A stretch of DNA of 64,000 nt from Leptidea sinapis (GCF_905404315.1 NC_066280.1:13091001-13155000); one strand, 5' to 3'; shown: positions 31,661 to 42,869, numbered from the stretch's first letter. Numbers and translations: made by a program. Notes: generated by a model not told the origin, from the sequence alone.

Positions 31661-31906
31661 AGATATATTTTTTTTAAATTATATTTTTACTCAGGGCAAA
31701 ACTTAAATTTTTGATCAATATCATGACATTTTATTTAGTTGCAAGTGTAATGCAACCGAGCTTCGCTGTTTTCTAAATAATGGACACAATTAAGGTTGTG
31801 TTGGGTAAGTGTGAACTAAAAACTTAGTTGAACCGCGTTCATTGTTCGCCCTTGACATGGTGCACTGCGGCTACTCAGTGACGACTGTGTCGAACTATAT
31901 TATTTA
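31661..31906. other. unassigned
   Basis: TGCAACCGAGCTTCGCTGTT resembles words often seen at insect repeat ends. No further support. Confidence 0.3.
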
Positions 31907-32253
31907 CTAGCTAACCCGGCAAACGTTGTTTTGCCATATAAAGTATAATTCACGCGATAGTTTTATAAGTAATAAAATATTGCCTATATTATAGCCTGTA
32001 CATCATTTTGTTCTATTGTCAATAGTTTTTGCAGCGCACGCAAAAATAGGTTTTCGATTTTACACCTTGTGTTACAAAATAGTAATTTTATTACGGATCC
32101 CTTATATTGAAAAAAAAAAACATAGCCTATAGCCTTCCTCGATAAATGGACTACCCAACACTGAAAGAATCATTCAAATCGGACCAGTAGTACCAGAGAT
32201 TAGCGCGTTCAAACAAACAAACAAACACTGCAGCTTTATATATTAAGTATAGA
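31907..32253 (-). mobile_element. non-autonomous Helitron, 347 bp
   Basis: On the minus strand it runs A|TCTATACTTAATATATAAAG ... AACGTTTGCCGGGTTAGCTAG|T, with the TC start, CTAG end and A/T insertion. Non-coding. Confidence 0.75.
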
Positions 32254-32254
32254 T

Positions 32255-32640
32255 TATTTAAACAACAGTACGTGGACGACCCAGCCTTGGTCGGATTTTT
32301 AAGAAGGTACTAAACTTGAACAAAGGAAATTAATAGGATATCTGGATTCGAACGGGGGTCTTCTGCTTCTGGCATATCACCCGATGTACCATCTGAGCTA
32401 TTATAGTCTTGTATATAGTGGCGAAATTTACCTTTATATTCTAATGCTATTGTAGCAGTTTCTCATTATAACACGGATAAAACTACATTTTTTTTAATTG
32501 AAACCTAGCTAGATCGATTAATCGCCCCCGAAACCACCTGTATACTAAATTTCATTAAAATCGTTGGAGTCGTTCCCGAGATTCACATTATATGTATATA
32601 CATATACAAGAATTGGTCGTTTAAATATATAAGATTAGCT
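32255..32640 (-). mobile_element. dispersed element with tRNA-like segment
   Basis: It matches 50690-51020 in reverse (TCTCGGGAACGACTC; TTTCGCCACTATATACAAGA; ATCCAGATATCCTATTA). On the minus strand, TAATAGCTCAGATGGTACAT (A-box-like) and CGTTCGAATCCAG (B-box-like) form a tRNA-like core that is deleted in the 50-kb copy. Possibly a Helitron or SINE. Class uncertain. Confidence 0.5.
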
Positions 32641-32683
32641 TTACCAAGGTTGTATGACCTTTAAAGCTTATTAATATTATTAA

Positions 32684-33808
32684 CTTAGATTAAGGATTGG
32701 TCGCCGCTGCGCCTCAACTAGATACCGCAGGCGTAGTCGCAAAGTGCGGCAACTAATACTACACCCAAGTAGGCGTACTCGAGCCAGGAGGTCTACTCGA
32801 AAAATTGACAACGATACATTCGGAACGATACGATAATACTCCGAATATATCGCACATACTCTAATCTAACAAATGTTCGTATTCCATATCGTTTATCGTA
32901 ACAACATCGGAACCATAGACTAATATTTATATTTTTTTACGATGTAAGAGTGAATGAATTATGCGCAAACCTTGAAAAACTATATTATATTATCGGTGCT
33001 ATGTCGCTGTTAAGTGTCAAAAGTCAAAACAGTTTAGGCGCTAAGGATCATGCCAGACTACACCACCAATTTGGTATCATTTACACAAAATGTAAATATT
33101 AAAAAATTATGTAATGAATTTAATATGACCACTTAAAATTGAATAAATAATACAAACCTTGCAGATAATTATATGTAAAAAAAAGTAACTCAACCCTTCT
33201 CGTCGTCCTATTTCTCAGGCGGCCATTTGCATTACTTTCTAGTAGTAACGATCAATGAAATGACTTAAATTACTTGGCAGTAAAATATCCAGTTGAATAG
33301 TAAATCACATATAATTATTTTAATTTTATTTATTAAGTATATATATTGTATGGCAAATATATCTATACAACTTGAAACGATAATAGAAACGACAGTCTAG
33401 AAGGTGTCGTTGAGATTATCGTAAAAGTGTCGTTTAATTGTTTGTCGAATTCGAATATTCGTCTCTGACATTTTAAACTAAGAGTAGGGTTACGACCGAT
33501 AATATCGAAAAATGTTTCGTTCGTTCAATCATCGTTTCGACATTGAATACGATGTAACTAAGAGTAGGATTCGACACGACTAATGCATATGCGACACGAT
33601 ATATCGAATATCGATTTTAGGAGTGGGCCACTAGACTCGAACAAGGTGTGACGTTGACGTGCCACATTTTCTGTAAAACTTTGCTAATAATTGAGTGTCA
33701 AGATGTCACGCACACAAGCATGTAATAGTGGCCGTAATAAAAAAGCTATTGTTTTTAGGTAGTGCGGTATCTAGTTGGAGCGCAGCGGAGACCAATCCTT
33801 AATCTAAG
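32684..33808. mobile_element. P-like MITE family 1, full-length copy with an ~820-bp internal insertion
   Basis: Both outer ends are present: left CTTAGATTAAGGATTGGTC, then CGCTGCGCCTCAACTAGATA; right CTAGTTGGAGCGCAGCGGAG, then ACCAATCCTTAATCTAAG. This gives a TIR of about 46 bp. Flanks ATTATTAA and ATTATAGA agree at 6 of 8 positions, consistent with an old 8-bp duplication. Relative to copies at 6.7 and 46.3 kb, 32800-33630 is extra, unidentified DNA containing a direct repeat of AACTAAGAGTAGG. Confidence 0.7.
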
Positions 33809-34358
33809 ATTATAGAGCAATATAAGCTATAAAAATATATATTTTTCCGAATTATAACGTTGTATGCAGGTAATAGTATATAGGTACCTATGTAGATGTA
33901 TATGAGTTATCGGAGGTTTAACAAGCGATTATGAATAAAGAATTTTATCGAACTTTAGATAGGCTTGAAACACTTTAAACTAATATAGGTTAGGTAGGTC
34001 GAAGGTATACTTCGATAAGAGTTTTATAATGAATAAGGCAGTAATTTTAAATATATATTACTTAAAATAATAGAGTACGTTATCAAAACGAAGTGCTCCC
34101 GTTTTTTAAGGCTTCTTTTTATTTGCCACTGAACGAAAATCATTGCTGGAAAAGCATCTCCAACAAAACTAAAAAGTTATAATTCTCACAGATTTGTATA
34201 TATGTATGTATTCTTTAGATTATAAAAAGTTTTATCTGGGTCTATAACCTCTACGAAGATTTTAAGAAATATTTAAAACGATTAATGGTGGAAGTATTTT
34301 TCTTACTTCTAGCCTTTTAAGCCTTCTTCTATCATAATGGCGTAGGTCTAAGGCACGG
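33809..34358. other. AT-rich stretch, nothing recognised
   Basis: No feature supported. Confidence 0.4.
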
Positions 34359-35144
34359 AATCCACCAAAGAGGAGAAGAGATGTATTTTAATAACCAGTC
34401 AGATTTCGTTATGTCCACATCTCCTCTCCGCTTAGATTCGTTGGAAATAGATCAAGTGGTTTGGAGAGGAGATGTCTCATTTTTCTATAGAATAAGCGGA
34501 GATGTGTGAAGGCTGGCGACCGGCCTTATCCAGAATCTATGTCTTCGATAGTTTAAACATTATATTCACCAAATTCTCAAATTCCTCTTTTTTATGGAAT
34601 AGGAGGACAAACGAGCGTACTGTACCTGGTGTTAAGTGATCACCGCCGCCCACATTCTCTTGCAACAGAGGATGGATCACAAGAGCGTTGCCGGCCTTTA
34701 AGGAAGGTATACGAGCTTTTTTTGAAGGTACCCATTTTGTATCGTCCCGGAAACACCGCACAAGGAAGCTCATTCCACAGCTGAAAACCGCACTGTGGAG
34801 GACCGCCACACATCTAGATGGTGGGGGAGAAGATATCCTAACTTGTGAAGAGTCGTGCGAAGGTAGAATTCGGCGGCAGGAATCAGGTTATACAGCTCTT
34901 CGGAACACTCCCCGTGATAAATGCGGTAGAAGACACACAATGAAGCGACGTCTCTACGCAACGCCAAGTGATCCAGCCGTTCACAGAGCCTGGGTCCCCA
35001 ACAATTCAAGCTGCTCTGCGTTCCTCTTCGTCGAGAAAATATAAAAATATAACTTTTGTAACGACTTTACTTCTTTCTTTCGTAGAAATCACTTGACTCA
35101 TTTCGAGCTCTCACAGCTCACATCTCCTCTCCGCTATGGTGGAT
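34359..35144. mobile_element. probable MITE with ~25-bp TIRs, hosting a LINE-A fragment
   Basis: Left AATCCACCAAAGAGGAGAAG and right CTCCTCTCCGCTATGGTGGA are imperfect inverted repeats. Variants of GCGGAGAGGAGATGTG recur inside (near 34415, 34460 and 34495). LINE-A (34587-35022) sits within. Confidence 0.45.
34587..35022 (-). mobile_element. LINE-A 3' fragment
   Basis: The minus strand encodes LCERLDHLALRRDVASLCVF, HGECSEELYNLIPAAEF and the FLKGRQ end with small deletions, then the 3' tail with a T run at 34587-34593. The central RTTKLWN segment is deleted. Confidence 0.8.
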
Positions 35145-36132
35145 AGCTTAAGTTGGCATTGATCCTATTACAATTGCGGTCTTAAATCTTGCTCCAGGAA
35201 CCATCTGTTCTGGCGACAGTGACCAGACCATTGGTGAACGTATAGCTTATAAATTAGACAAAAAGCCAAGGGTCGAGAGCTAATAAGAAAATATGTAAAA
35301 GACAATAGCTATAATGCTGTGTACGTGACTGTACCTAATAAAAATTTAAAGGAACTATTAATGTTTAAAGTTTAAAAAACTTGATAGTAATTTTTTCTTT
35401 TTATAGTTAAGTATACTCATTAGTACAATTTCGTAAGTTACCGTAAAATTATACTAATTATGAATTTTATTCGTGCAGGTACCTGCCGGATTTTCGCAGC
35501 ATTTCCGCGCGTAAGTACTTAATTTTATTTAAAAACTTTGTTCTCCCATCGGTAATTAGTTAAATTATTATCATAATTTTACTTATTAATATTATAATAT
35601 TGAAGCCTTTATTCAAATACTCAGTAAATAACAATATAAATTTCAAATCCCAATGGCCTGTAGCGCCACGATAAAGTATTTGCAAAACTGACGTAAAGAC
35701 CGAAGGTTATAATGGTATTAGTATTAAATAAGTAGAAAATAATCAATGTTAGCAGTGTGCTATAGTTATAAGTGGCTATCGCAATATATCACATTGGTCG
35801 CAGTAAAACGGGGCTGCACTGCACTGCACTATAGCCACTCTACAAACCATAACTATAGTATAAGTAAAAAAAAACAACCGCCCATGCACATTAGCAATGT
35901 AAGAGAATGTTAATTGAGATGGGGGTATGCTTTATACTTGCTTGAAGTTCCCTAAGTTGTATGAGTTCAGGAATACAGCAGTGTTGTAATTATTGCATCA
36001 TCATAAAATATATATCGTGAGTACCCGTCATAATAATTACAATGTTAAAGTTCTGCGATGATAAAAGTTTAAAAACATATTATGCAGCAGTCGTCAAATA
36101 ATTTCACAAGGTGACAGCGAGGCATAAAGTTC
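35145..36132. other. AT-rich stretch, nothing recognised
   Basis: GTGCAGGTACCTGC near 35477 is a short palindrome. No gene or repeat family was recognised. Confidence 0.4.
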
Positions 36133-36600
36133 CTGTTTTCACATCATCAGCCGGAAGACGGCCACTGCTGGACAAAGGCCTCCCCCAAAGATTTCCACGA
36201 CGATCGGTCCTGCGCTGCCCTCATCCAACGTATTCCGGCGATCTTGACCAGATCGTCGGTCCATCTTGTGGGGGGCCTACCAACACTGCGTCTTCCGGTA
36301 CGTGGTCATCATTCGAGGACTTTACTGCCCCAACGGCCATCTGTCCATCGAACTATGTGCCCTGCCCACTGACATTTCAGTTTCACAATCATTTCGGCTA
36401 TGTCGGTAACATTGGTTTTCCTACGGATCTCCTCATTTCCAAGATCGAATCATCTCGCAGGTACACTCCGAGCATAGCCCTCTCCATTGCCCTCTGAGCG
36501 ACCATGTGCTTTCTCATAAGGCCCATAGTTGGCGACCACGTCTGCGTACCGCAAGATATCCATCCGTTTGCATAGTCGTGGCGACCACTATTCATCAATA
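36133..36600 (-). pseudogene. LINE-D C-terminal domain and 3' end
   Basis: On the minus strand, broken frames encode AQRAMERAMLGVYLRDD, RRSVGKPMLPT, then a K.Q.WAGH-like stretch, RRSVGRPPTRWTDDLVKIAG and the terminal GGGLC...VAVFRLMM. This is the domain after the RT in RTE-like endonuclease-reverse transcriptases. Several frame changes are present and the RT core is absent. The 3' end (plus strand TCATCAGCCGGAAGACGG) is the same as in scraps at 6.0, 19.5, 39.5 and 61.9 kb. It is a dead, old copy that gives the best local reference for the family end. Confidence 0.75.
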
Positions 36601-37215
36601 TCTATTTCCTCCCCTTAATTTTGGTCTCGTAAAATTTGCCAGCTAAGATTAATTACCTACCTCTTAAATGATCACACTTCACTTATTTTAGTCATCACAA
36701 TTTTAAACGGGTTACCAATTTTATAGGAAATCTACAACTCACATTGAATTATTAGTCAACAGTAGGATTGATTTCTCGCTTCGCCGAGCGCAAATTCGTT
36801 CGTTTCAATAGGCCAATTAAACTGTGCCTCAAACAGCAGCAACGGATTGAAGTTGTATTGCAAAAGTTTCGTACAGTTAGTTATTATTGCTATTAAAGCA
36901 AATGGTGTGTTAAGCGTGCTCTCGACTCACGCTCGTGATACTGTGAAACTTTAGTTATATAAAAAGAAACGTGAATTCATTGCACATCAATTGTTGGACA
37001 TTTTCCATCATAACATTGTTTCACGTGACGGAGATAAAAAAATATAGGGTAACGAAAAATTCTATATTATGGGAGTTATGGTCATATTCATATTTTAATA
37101 ATTTTATATTTAACTTGGGGTTTGACAACCATTTTGTGGTCGGAAATTGACGCACAGTGATCTATCGGTAGTAGAACACCATGGAGCATGTTGAGAGCCG
37201 TACGATTATTATTGA
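36601..37215. other. unassigned
   Basis: No gene or recognisable repeat. 36780-36910 is somewhat less AT-rich. Confidence 0.35.
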
Positions 37216-37610
37216 AGTGAAAACTTCTTTAGCATCGTTGTGATTTGAAAGTCGATGAAACGAAAAAGCGAGACAGAAAAAAGAGACAGGACACATAAAT
37301 TCATAAAATTTAACGTGGGAGAATAGAGAATGAGATAGGACGCATTATGCAGTGTTTTGGTACCAGGCGATCATAGTTCAAGAAGAGATTGTTTTATGTA
37401 TGACGCGAGTATACCTTAATATGTTCTGACTTAATGCTTACGACGTTTTACTGCATAGACTTGAGAAAATAAATATGGTAGCGGTGAGAGTAATGTCTTT
37501 CATAGCGGTAGAAATCATTTGTCATCCTAGCAACATGTACCAGGACATCATATGTAGTTTAGAGGTTTAATTTAAATTTTGCATCGGATACAGCGATTCC
37601 GTTGATTGAG
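37216..37610 (+). repeat. dispersed repeat V, uninterrupted copy
   Basis: It starts GAAGTGAAAACTTCTTTAGC and includes GTACCAGGCGATCATAGTTC and CGCGAGTATACCTTAATATG. It provides the empty site for the Harbinger insertion at 26 kb. Its start resembles that of R1. Confidence 0.65.
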
Positions 37611-37861
37611 TTCATATTGTGAAATAATTTGGCTAGAATTTGACCACAGTTTTCATAATACGGCTAAACCACGTCTAAGAAATTGTCGCAACTCAACTTA
37701 CAATAGTTCCCACGACTTTCCATTTCATCGCGGCCTCCGCATACAATCGAGAATACATTAAATACTGACATGTGTGTCACCTTTGTGTGTCACCTTGACA
37801 GACAAGCACGGGCTTATTTATATCCTGTTCGGGATTCTATCCTGAGGCAATATATTGTACT

Positions 37862-38065
37862 ACTAGAAAACGTACCCGCGAGACAGTAAAAAGAGACAGA
37901 CATACCAATTCCATAAGATTTCGTGTGTGAGAATGAGATAGAAGCAATTATACGGTGTTTTGGTACCAGGCGAGCATAGTAGAAGAGGAGACCAGGACTT
38001 CATATGCAGCTTAGAGGTTTAATGTAAATTTTGTATCGGATACAGCGATTCCGATGATTGAGATT
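37862..38065 (+). repeat. dispersed repeat V, partial copy
   Basis: It matches 37270-37600 with an internal deletion of ~150 bp (TTTTGGTACCAGGCGAGCAT; TCGGATACAGCGATTCCG). Confidence 0.6.
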
Positions 38066-38604
38066 TTGCACGCCAAATTAAATTGGAAAATCATCAACAA
38101 GATCAAAAACAGTAATTAACACAGTATTTCAAAGATATATTCAGCATATTAAGACCAAAGTATTTATTTCATACTTTGCATACCATAAGCCTCTTGTATC
38201 ATGTATCGAAAATGTAAGCTTTGAGTCTGAATAAATCTATCTAATATATAAACGAATAAAATGTAAAACAATAATCCAACTTTGTATCACTATGATTACT
38301 ACTAAAACCTACAATTATCCTCTTTCCGAAACTTTCGTCTCATTATTTTGTAGCCAAATTTTTGAAGGCTTCACTTTTACCACGTGTTAATTGCACACAT
38401 GTTTTTGTTGATAATTTTTCTTGAGATTGAGAAGTAACAAAGTGCGTTTCCGTGAGGCCCTTTTTTAACTCTAATCAATAATACCGCTAAGCATTCATAT
38501 AGAGCCTATGCTAAAAACCTTCAGAATTCATAAAAAAAAATGAATATATTATGCTAAATGGTATATACGTGTATTTACCTCTAAACTAAAAAAATAACAA
38601 ATTG
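38066..38604. other. AT-rich stretch, nothing recognised
   Basis: No feature supported. Confidence 0.4.
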
Positions 38605-38850
38605 TTTAGATTTGCAAGAGCGACATCTCAACTCAATTTCCTAATATCCAAAATATTGGGGTTGAGCAGATTATCAACTGTAAGTAGATACTGTATGTAG
38701 ATGAAGCCACAACCTGAGAGTTGAACAAGACATATACAAGGTTTATCAACGATACGTCACTCGAAACTATTGGCTCATTGGAAGAGCACTCGCACGGAAC
38801 GCGAGAGGTCGCGGGTTCGAGTCCCGCATCGTTCATAAATGTTGTTTGTG
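38605..38850 (+). mobile_element. tRNA-derived SINE
   Basis: CGATACGTCACTCGAAACTA leads into a degraded A box, then GCACTCGCACGGAACGCGAG and GTCGCGGGTTCGAGTCCCGC (B box). The 5' spacer (GATTTGCAAGAGCGACATCT) is shared with the 20.6-kb unit. Confidence 0.7.
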
Positions 38851-39539
38851 TACCCAATTGATTATTATTTAGTTAAATTAGCACCGCCCTGGCTGTATGT
38901 ATAAATAGTTTATCTGCACCTAAAAGTACTTAATTAAGATTTCTACTGACACAAAAGTCGGTCAAGTGTGTTCTGAGTGGCTGGAATAATGAATATGTAG
39001 AGCTTCTGGGCTTAGATCGAAGTGATAGAGGCTTTGCTGGCACTTAACTTTGTATTCCAGAAGGCGTGTGAATCTTTGATGAATTAACCACTGGACACTT
39101 TCGTGTTCTTCCTAAGAAGAGGGAATAGGCAATTACTTTAGATAATTCGTCGTAATACGTCTAGATAGTCTCTTGCTCAAGCGATGAAAACAGACCATTA
39201 CTTTAGTGTGCGTGACAAGCTACGTTTTACACTCGCGATTTCTTTGTCACTTTGTGCGCGCATAACAGATATGTTTGAAGCATTAAGCGAAAAGAAATCA
39301 TATATCGTGAACTTGTAATGTCAAGAAAAAAATGCATTGCTCAAAGTAGAGGTTGATTGTCAACCTCAATTTATTTCGACGTTTTCACAGCTGACACAGT
39401 GTAATAGAGGTATCCAAATTCTAATATTTTTATTCAAATTAGGATGTGACATCACTTATTGAAAGTCAAAAACTACCACCTATATAAATTATTTAAGTTG
39501 GTGGGTGGTGAAATATTCTATATGTCATTTATGTACAAA
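38851..39539. other. unassigned
   Basis: 39440-39483 (GATGTGACATCACTTATTGA) matches the LINE-C 3' end at 59.07 kb. Nothing else was seen. Confidence 0.4.
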
Positions 39540-40080
39540 ATATTAACAGAAAGACGTCCACTGCTGGACATAACAAGTGGGAGGCTCCTTTGCACAGGAC
39601 GCCGGCTAGATTATGGATACCACAACGGCGCCTATTTCTGCCGTGAAGTAGTAATGTACATTACTGTGTTTCGGTCTGAAGGGCGCTGTAGCTAGTGAAA
39701 TTCCTGGGAAAATGAGACCTAACATCTTATGTCTTAAGGACGAGCGCAGTTGTAGGGCCGCTCAGAATTTTTGGGGTTGAGCACTGCATTGAAATGGGCA
39801 GGGCGTATCCATTACCATCAGCTGTGCGTCCTGCTCGTCTCGTCCCTTATTTTCATTAGAAAAAACATAAGCCTCGCCCAAAGATCGCCAAGACGATCGT
39901 CGGTCCTGCGCTGCCCTCATTCCTCATGCCCACCTTATTCCGCAGAACTTGGCCAAATTGTCGGTCCATCTAATGTAAGACCTACTAACAAACTAACAGT
40001 GCGTCTTTCGGTTCGTGCTGGCCATTCGAGAACTTTCCTGCTCCAACGGCCATGTGTCCGTCGAGCATTCTCAATATATA
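39540..40080 (-). mobile_element. LINE-D 3' fragment split by a SINE-A
   Basis: AAGACGTCCACTGCTGGACA (39551-39570) and GCCTCGCCCAAAGATCGCC (39871 on) are contiguous in other copies such as 36.15 kb. The rest (GGTCCTGCGCTGCCCTCATT) matches to about 40080. Confidence 0.8.
39574..39864 (+). mobile_element. SINE-A copy with ACATAA target duplication
   Basis: It runs from CAAGTGGGAGGCTCC to TTTTCATTAGAAAAA, with a small internal deletion. ACATAA flanks both sides (39568-39573 and 39865-39870). It is inserted in LINE-D. Confidence 0.9.
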
Positions 40081-40557
40081 CCTACCTATTCTTTTTCGGA
40101 AAATCGTACTAGATACAGTCGCAGGAATCTAATTAAATGACGTGTCAAAGTAAATTACGTAAGTAGGTATATCCTTTTGAAATAAACAGTTGTTCTATAA
40201 AAACATGAAACTCGCCTGACTTCCAAACGAAAGAGAAAACTGTTACTAGGTACCTACACTGAAATTCTACATCGAAAGCTAAATGAAATTTGTTCCCGTA
40301 AATTCTTTACCCGATATTAATTTCGCGCGACAAAGCTTTGCTCAATTTCGCAGCGGAATTAAAACGGACGTGGGCGGTAAACTCGTTCAGTTTAATTTTG
40401 CGAAGTTTGTCCTTTCGTGAATTACAAATATTTTCGCAGATTATTTGCTTTCTGATTATAAGAGAAAGTTGAGGAATTTGATTTAAGAATGTAAATATTA
40501 AATGTTTTAATAAAAAAAAAGTAGATTAGTTGTGAATGGAGTAGATGTTCATTAGTA
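40081..40557. other. unassigned
   Basis: 40290-40440 is less AT-rich (TTTCGCGCGACAAAGC). No frame or family was recognised. Confidence 0.35.
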
Positions 40558-40833
40558 GTAGGAGGCTCCTTTGCATTGAATTTGATCATCCTTTGAATTT
40601 GATTATGGGTACCACAACAGCGCCTATTTCCGAGTAATGTGTAAATATTACTGTGTTTCGGTCAGAAAAGCGCCGTAGCTAGTGATATTACTAGGCAAAC
40701 GAGACTTAACATCTTATGTCTCAAGGAGACGAGCACAATTGTAGTACCGATCAGAATTTTGGGTAATGGGCAGGGCGTATAAATTACCATCAGCTGAACG
40801 TCCTGCTCGTCCCTTATTGTCATAAAAAAAAAA
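40558..40833 (+). mobile_element. SINE-A copy
   Basis: GTAGGAGGCTCCTTTGC to TTATTGTCATAAAAAAAAAA. It has a small rearrangement near 40580 and shortened middle and end segments. Confidence 0.85.
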
Positions 40834-41044
40834 TAAGCACCAAGGGAGTAAAACACGGGATTACGCCATGGGCGTCACATTAGATCGTAAGCGTAGCGAA
40901 GGACCCTAGAGTTAACTCAAAAGCGAAGCGAGAGAGCTGTGTTAAAGTCCTGAGTAAAGCGAGGAATTCAAGCAACCCAAGACGAAGGCTGAGATCTATA
41001 CAGCATACTTAGACTTTGCTCAGACTTTACTTACGTAAAACTTA

Positions 41045-41352
41045 CGGCCGTTCCCAAAATACTATCTACAGATAGAGATAAATTACTACCTTCTACTGTC
41101 AGTAATTAGCGTTCAATAATCTGAAGCTGTCCCAATATACCCGATAAGTCATTCTTATCGCGTTCTATTGGGACGCGTGAATTGCAATTTCCATACAAAC
41201 TTCTATCGCTGGTAAGCCATATGTCGTCCCATTGACAGACAGCGTGTACGGATAAGGTGAGTTACCGTCGATAAGTTTATTGGGACAGATAATTCAACGA
41301 TATTTACGATTTTTATCTCAAGTAAGAGATAGACTGAATATTGGGAACGGCT
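41045..41352 (+). mobile_element. MITE-X copy 2, in another repeat
   Basis: CGGCCGTTCCCAAAATAC to GAATATTGGGAACGGCT. It is flanked by TTA on both sides. The surrounding repeat is uninterrupted at 22332-22405 (GTAAAATTAAGCTGAATG), which fits a TTA duplication. Confidence 0.85.
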
Positions 41353-41518
41353 TTAGCTGAGTGTGATAAAATGCGAACTTAACTTTGTCATTGATGTCCA
41401 CGTATGTCGCTAAGGTAACGAAAGAGTTTTTGATGGCCTCAATTATAGACGCGTTCATCATACAGTTTGGACCCATGGACCATGTTATTTTTATATCCTA
41501 GAATTAATGATAAGTTTT

Positions 41519-41825
41519 CTTTTTATGGAATAGGAGGAGAAACGAGCGTACGGGTCACCTGGTGTTAAGTGTTCACCGCCGCCCACAATCTCTTGCAAAA
41601 CCAGAGGAATCACAAGAGCGTTGCCGGCCTTTAAGGAAGGTGTACGCGCTTTTTTTGAAGGTACCCATATCGTATCGTCCCGGAAACACCGCACAAGGAA
41701 GCTCATTCCACAGCTTTGTAGTACGAGGAAGAAAGCTCCTTGAGGACCGCCCCACCTCCAGATGGTGGGCATGATACTCTAACTTGTGGCGTGTCGTGCG
41801 AAGTTGGAATTCGGCGGCAGGAATT
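41519..41825 (-). mobile_element. LINE-A 3' fragment
   Basis: The minus strand has SFLPRTTKLWNELPCAVF, GRYDMGTFKKSAYTFLKGRQ and the tail with CACCAGGTGACCCGTACG, ending at a T run. It is truncated upstream at the PAAEF segment. Confidence 0.8.
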
Positions 41826-42317
41826 GTTGTCGTTGAATTTGTCTTGGTTTACGATTTTCAAGCTCTTAAGAGGGGTAGGTTGAGTTCTAAATTCCAAGAG
41901 TCCATTCAAGACGTCCCTCAGTAAGACTGGAACAACTAATGTATACAATGGTTCAAAAGGATAAATAAATGTTGAAATAGTGAATGAATATATTATCTTC
42001 TTTTAAAAACAATTAGTAGTGGCATTATTAAAGACAATTCAGAAAGAGACAGTATGGCCTAAGTACACGATTACCAATACTTGTTTCTGCCTGTCCAGTC
42101 GGTTTTATGTTACCTTGAGAATGAAAAAATGCATATATATTTTTTTTTGTAATTGTTGAATTGTAAAAGTTGTTTTATGAAGGATGCTTAAAGCATAAAA
42201 GACTTTATGTTGTTGTTAAGTCGATACGGTAGTTGTTAGATGGTAGCCCAAAACATCTTCTGTAAATTACAGTCCATTTTTTGGATTATTTGGTGAGGTT
42301 ATGGGTCAGATATGCCC
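41826..42317. other. AT-rich stretch, nothing recognised
   Basis: No feature supported. Confidence 0.4.
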
Positions 42318-42869
42318 TGTGCTTCCTCGGGGCGTAAAAAGAATAGGGGAGTCCCAGGCCCAAGGATGTCGTAAGAGGCGACTAAGGGCTTTGTAGAAGT
42401 GGGAGAGTCACGCTGCCGTCTTATGACGTTAGGACAACCGGAGCTGACTCGTCCGGGTTATTTACCACACTCGCACAGAATACCGGCGTGAAGTAGTGGC
42501 CGTGCCGCTATGTTTCGCATAGGTAAGTGTTGAGCACCGGTGCCCATCCCCCCTCCACCAGAATATGTCAATAGTCCTTAAAGAGATTTTACCCCAGTAG
42601 GGTACCAGATTTACCAGAGTCGGAGAATCGCTCCCCGAGCATTCTCGCACGGCCTGCCCATCGTATTCTGGGGAGGGCACAGAACCGCGCATGTCCGAGG
42701 ACAAACAAGGCAGCGACACCACAGCACCACGCTTAATGGTGACTTTTGCAATATCAGGGGAATCCACTCCAATTTAAACGCCGTCCACCACCACCTTGAG
42801 ACGGCGCAGCTGGCCTTGTGTTTCCTTACGGAGGCGCAGGTATCTCTACCTAGCTATACGTCATATTGA
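42318..42869 (+). mobile_element. LINE-A 5' head: UTR and start of the endonuclease domain
   Basis: It begins GTGCTTCCTCGGGGCGTAAA and AGGATGTCGTAAGAGGCGAC (shared with long SINE-A copies). A GC-rich leader follows, and at 42735-42866 a frame reads NGDFCNIRGIHSNLNAVHHH and LETAQLALCFLTEAQV, the start of an APE-type endonuclease domain. The frame stops at 42867-42869 and no downstream LINE sequence follows. Retaining a 5' end without its 3' end is atypical for target-primed retroposition. Assignment to LINE-A rests on the shared head and compatible protein type, not on overlap with the 12.4-kb copy. Confidence 0.6.

Noticed and set aside
34688..35044. 118-codon plus-strand ORF
   Set aside because: Antisense of LINE-A.
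36111..36497. 128-codon plus-strand ORF
   Set aside because: Antisense of the LINE-D C-terminal domain; the homologous sense is on the minus strand.
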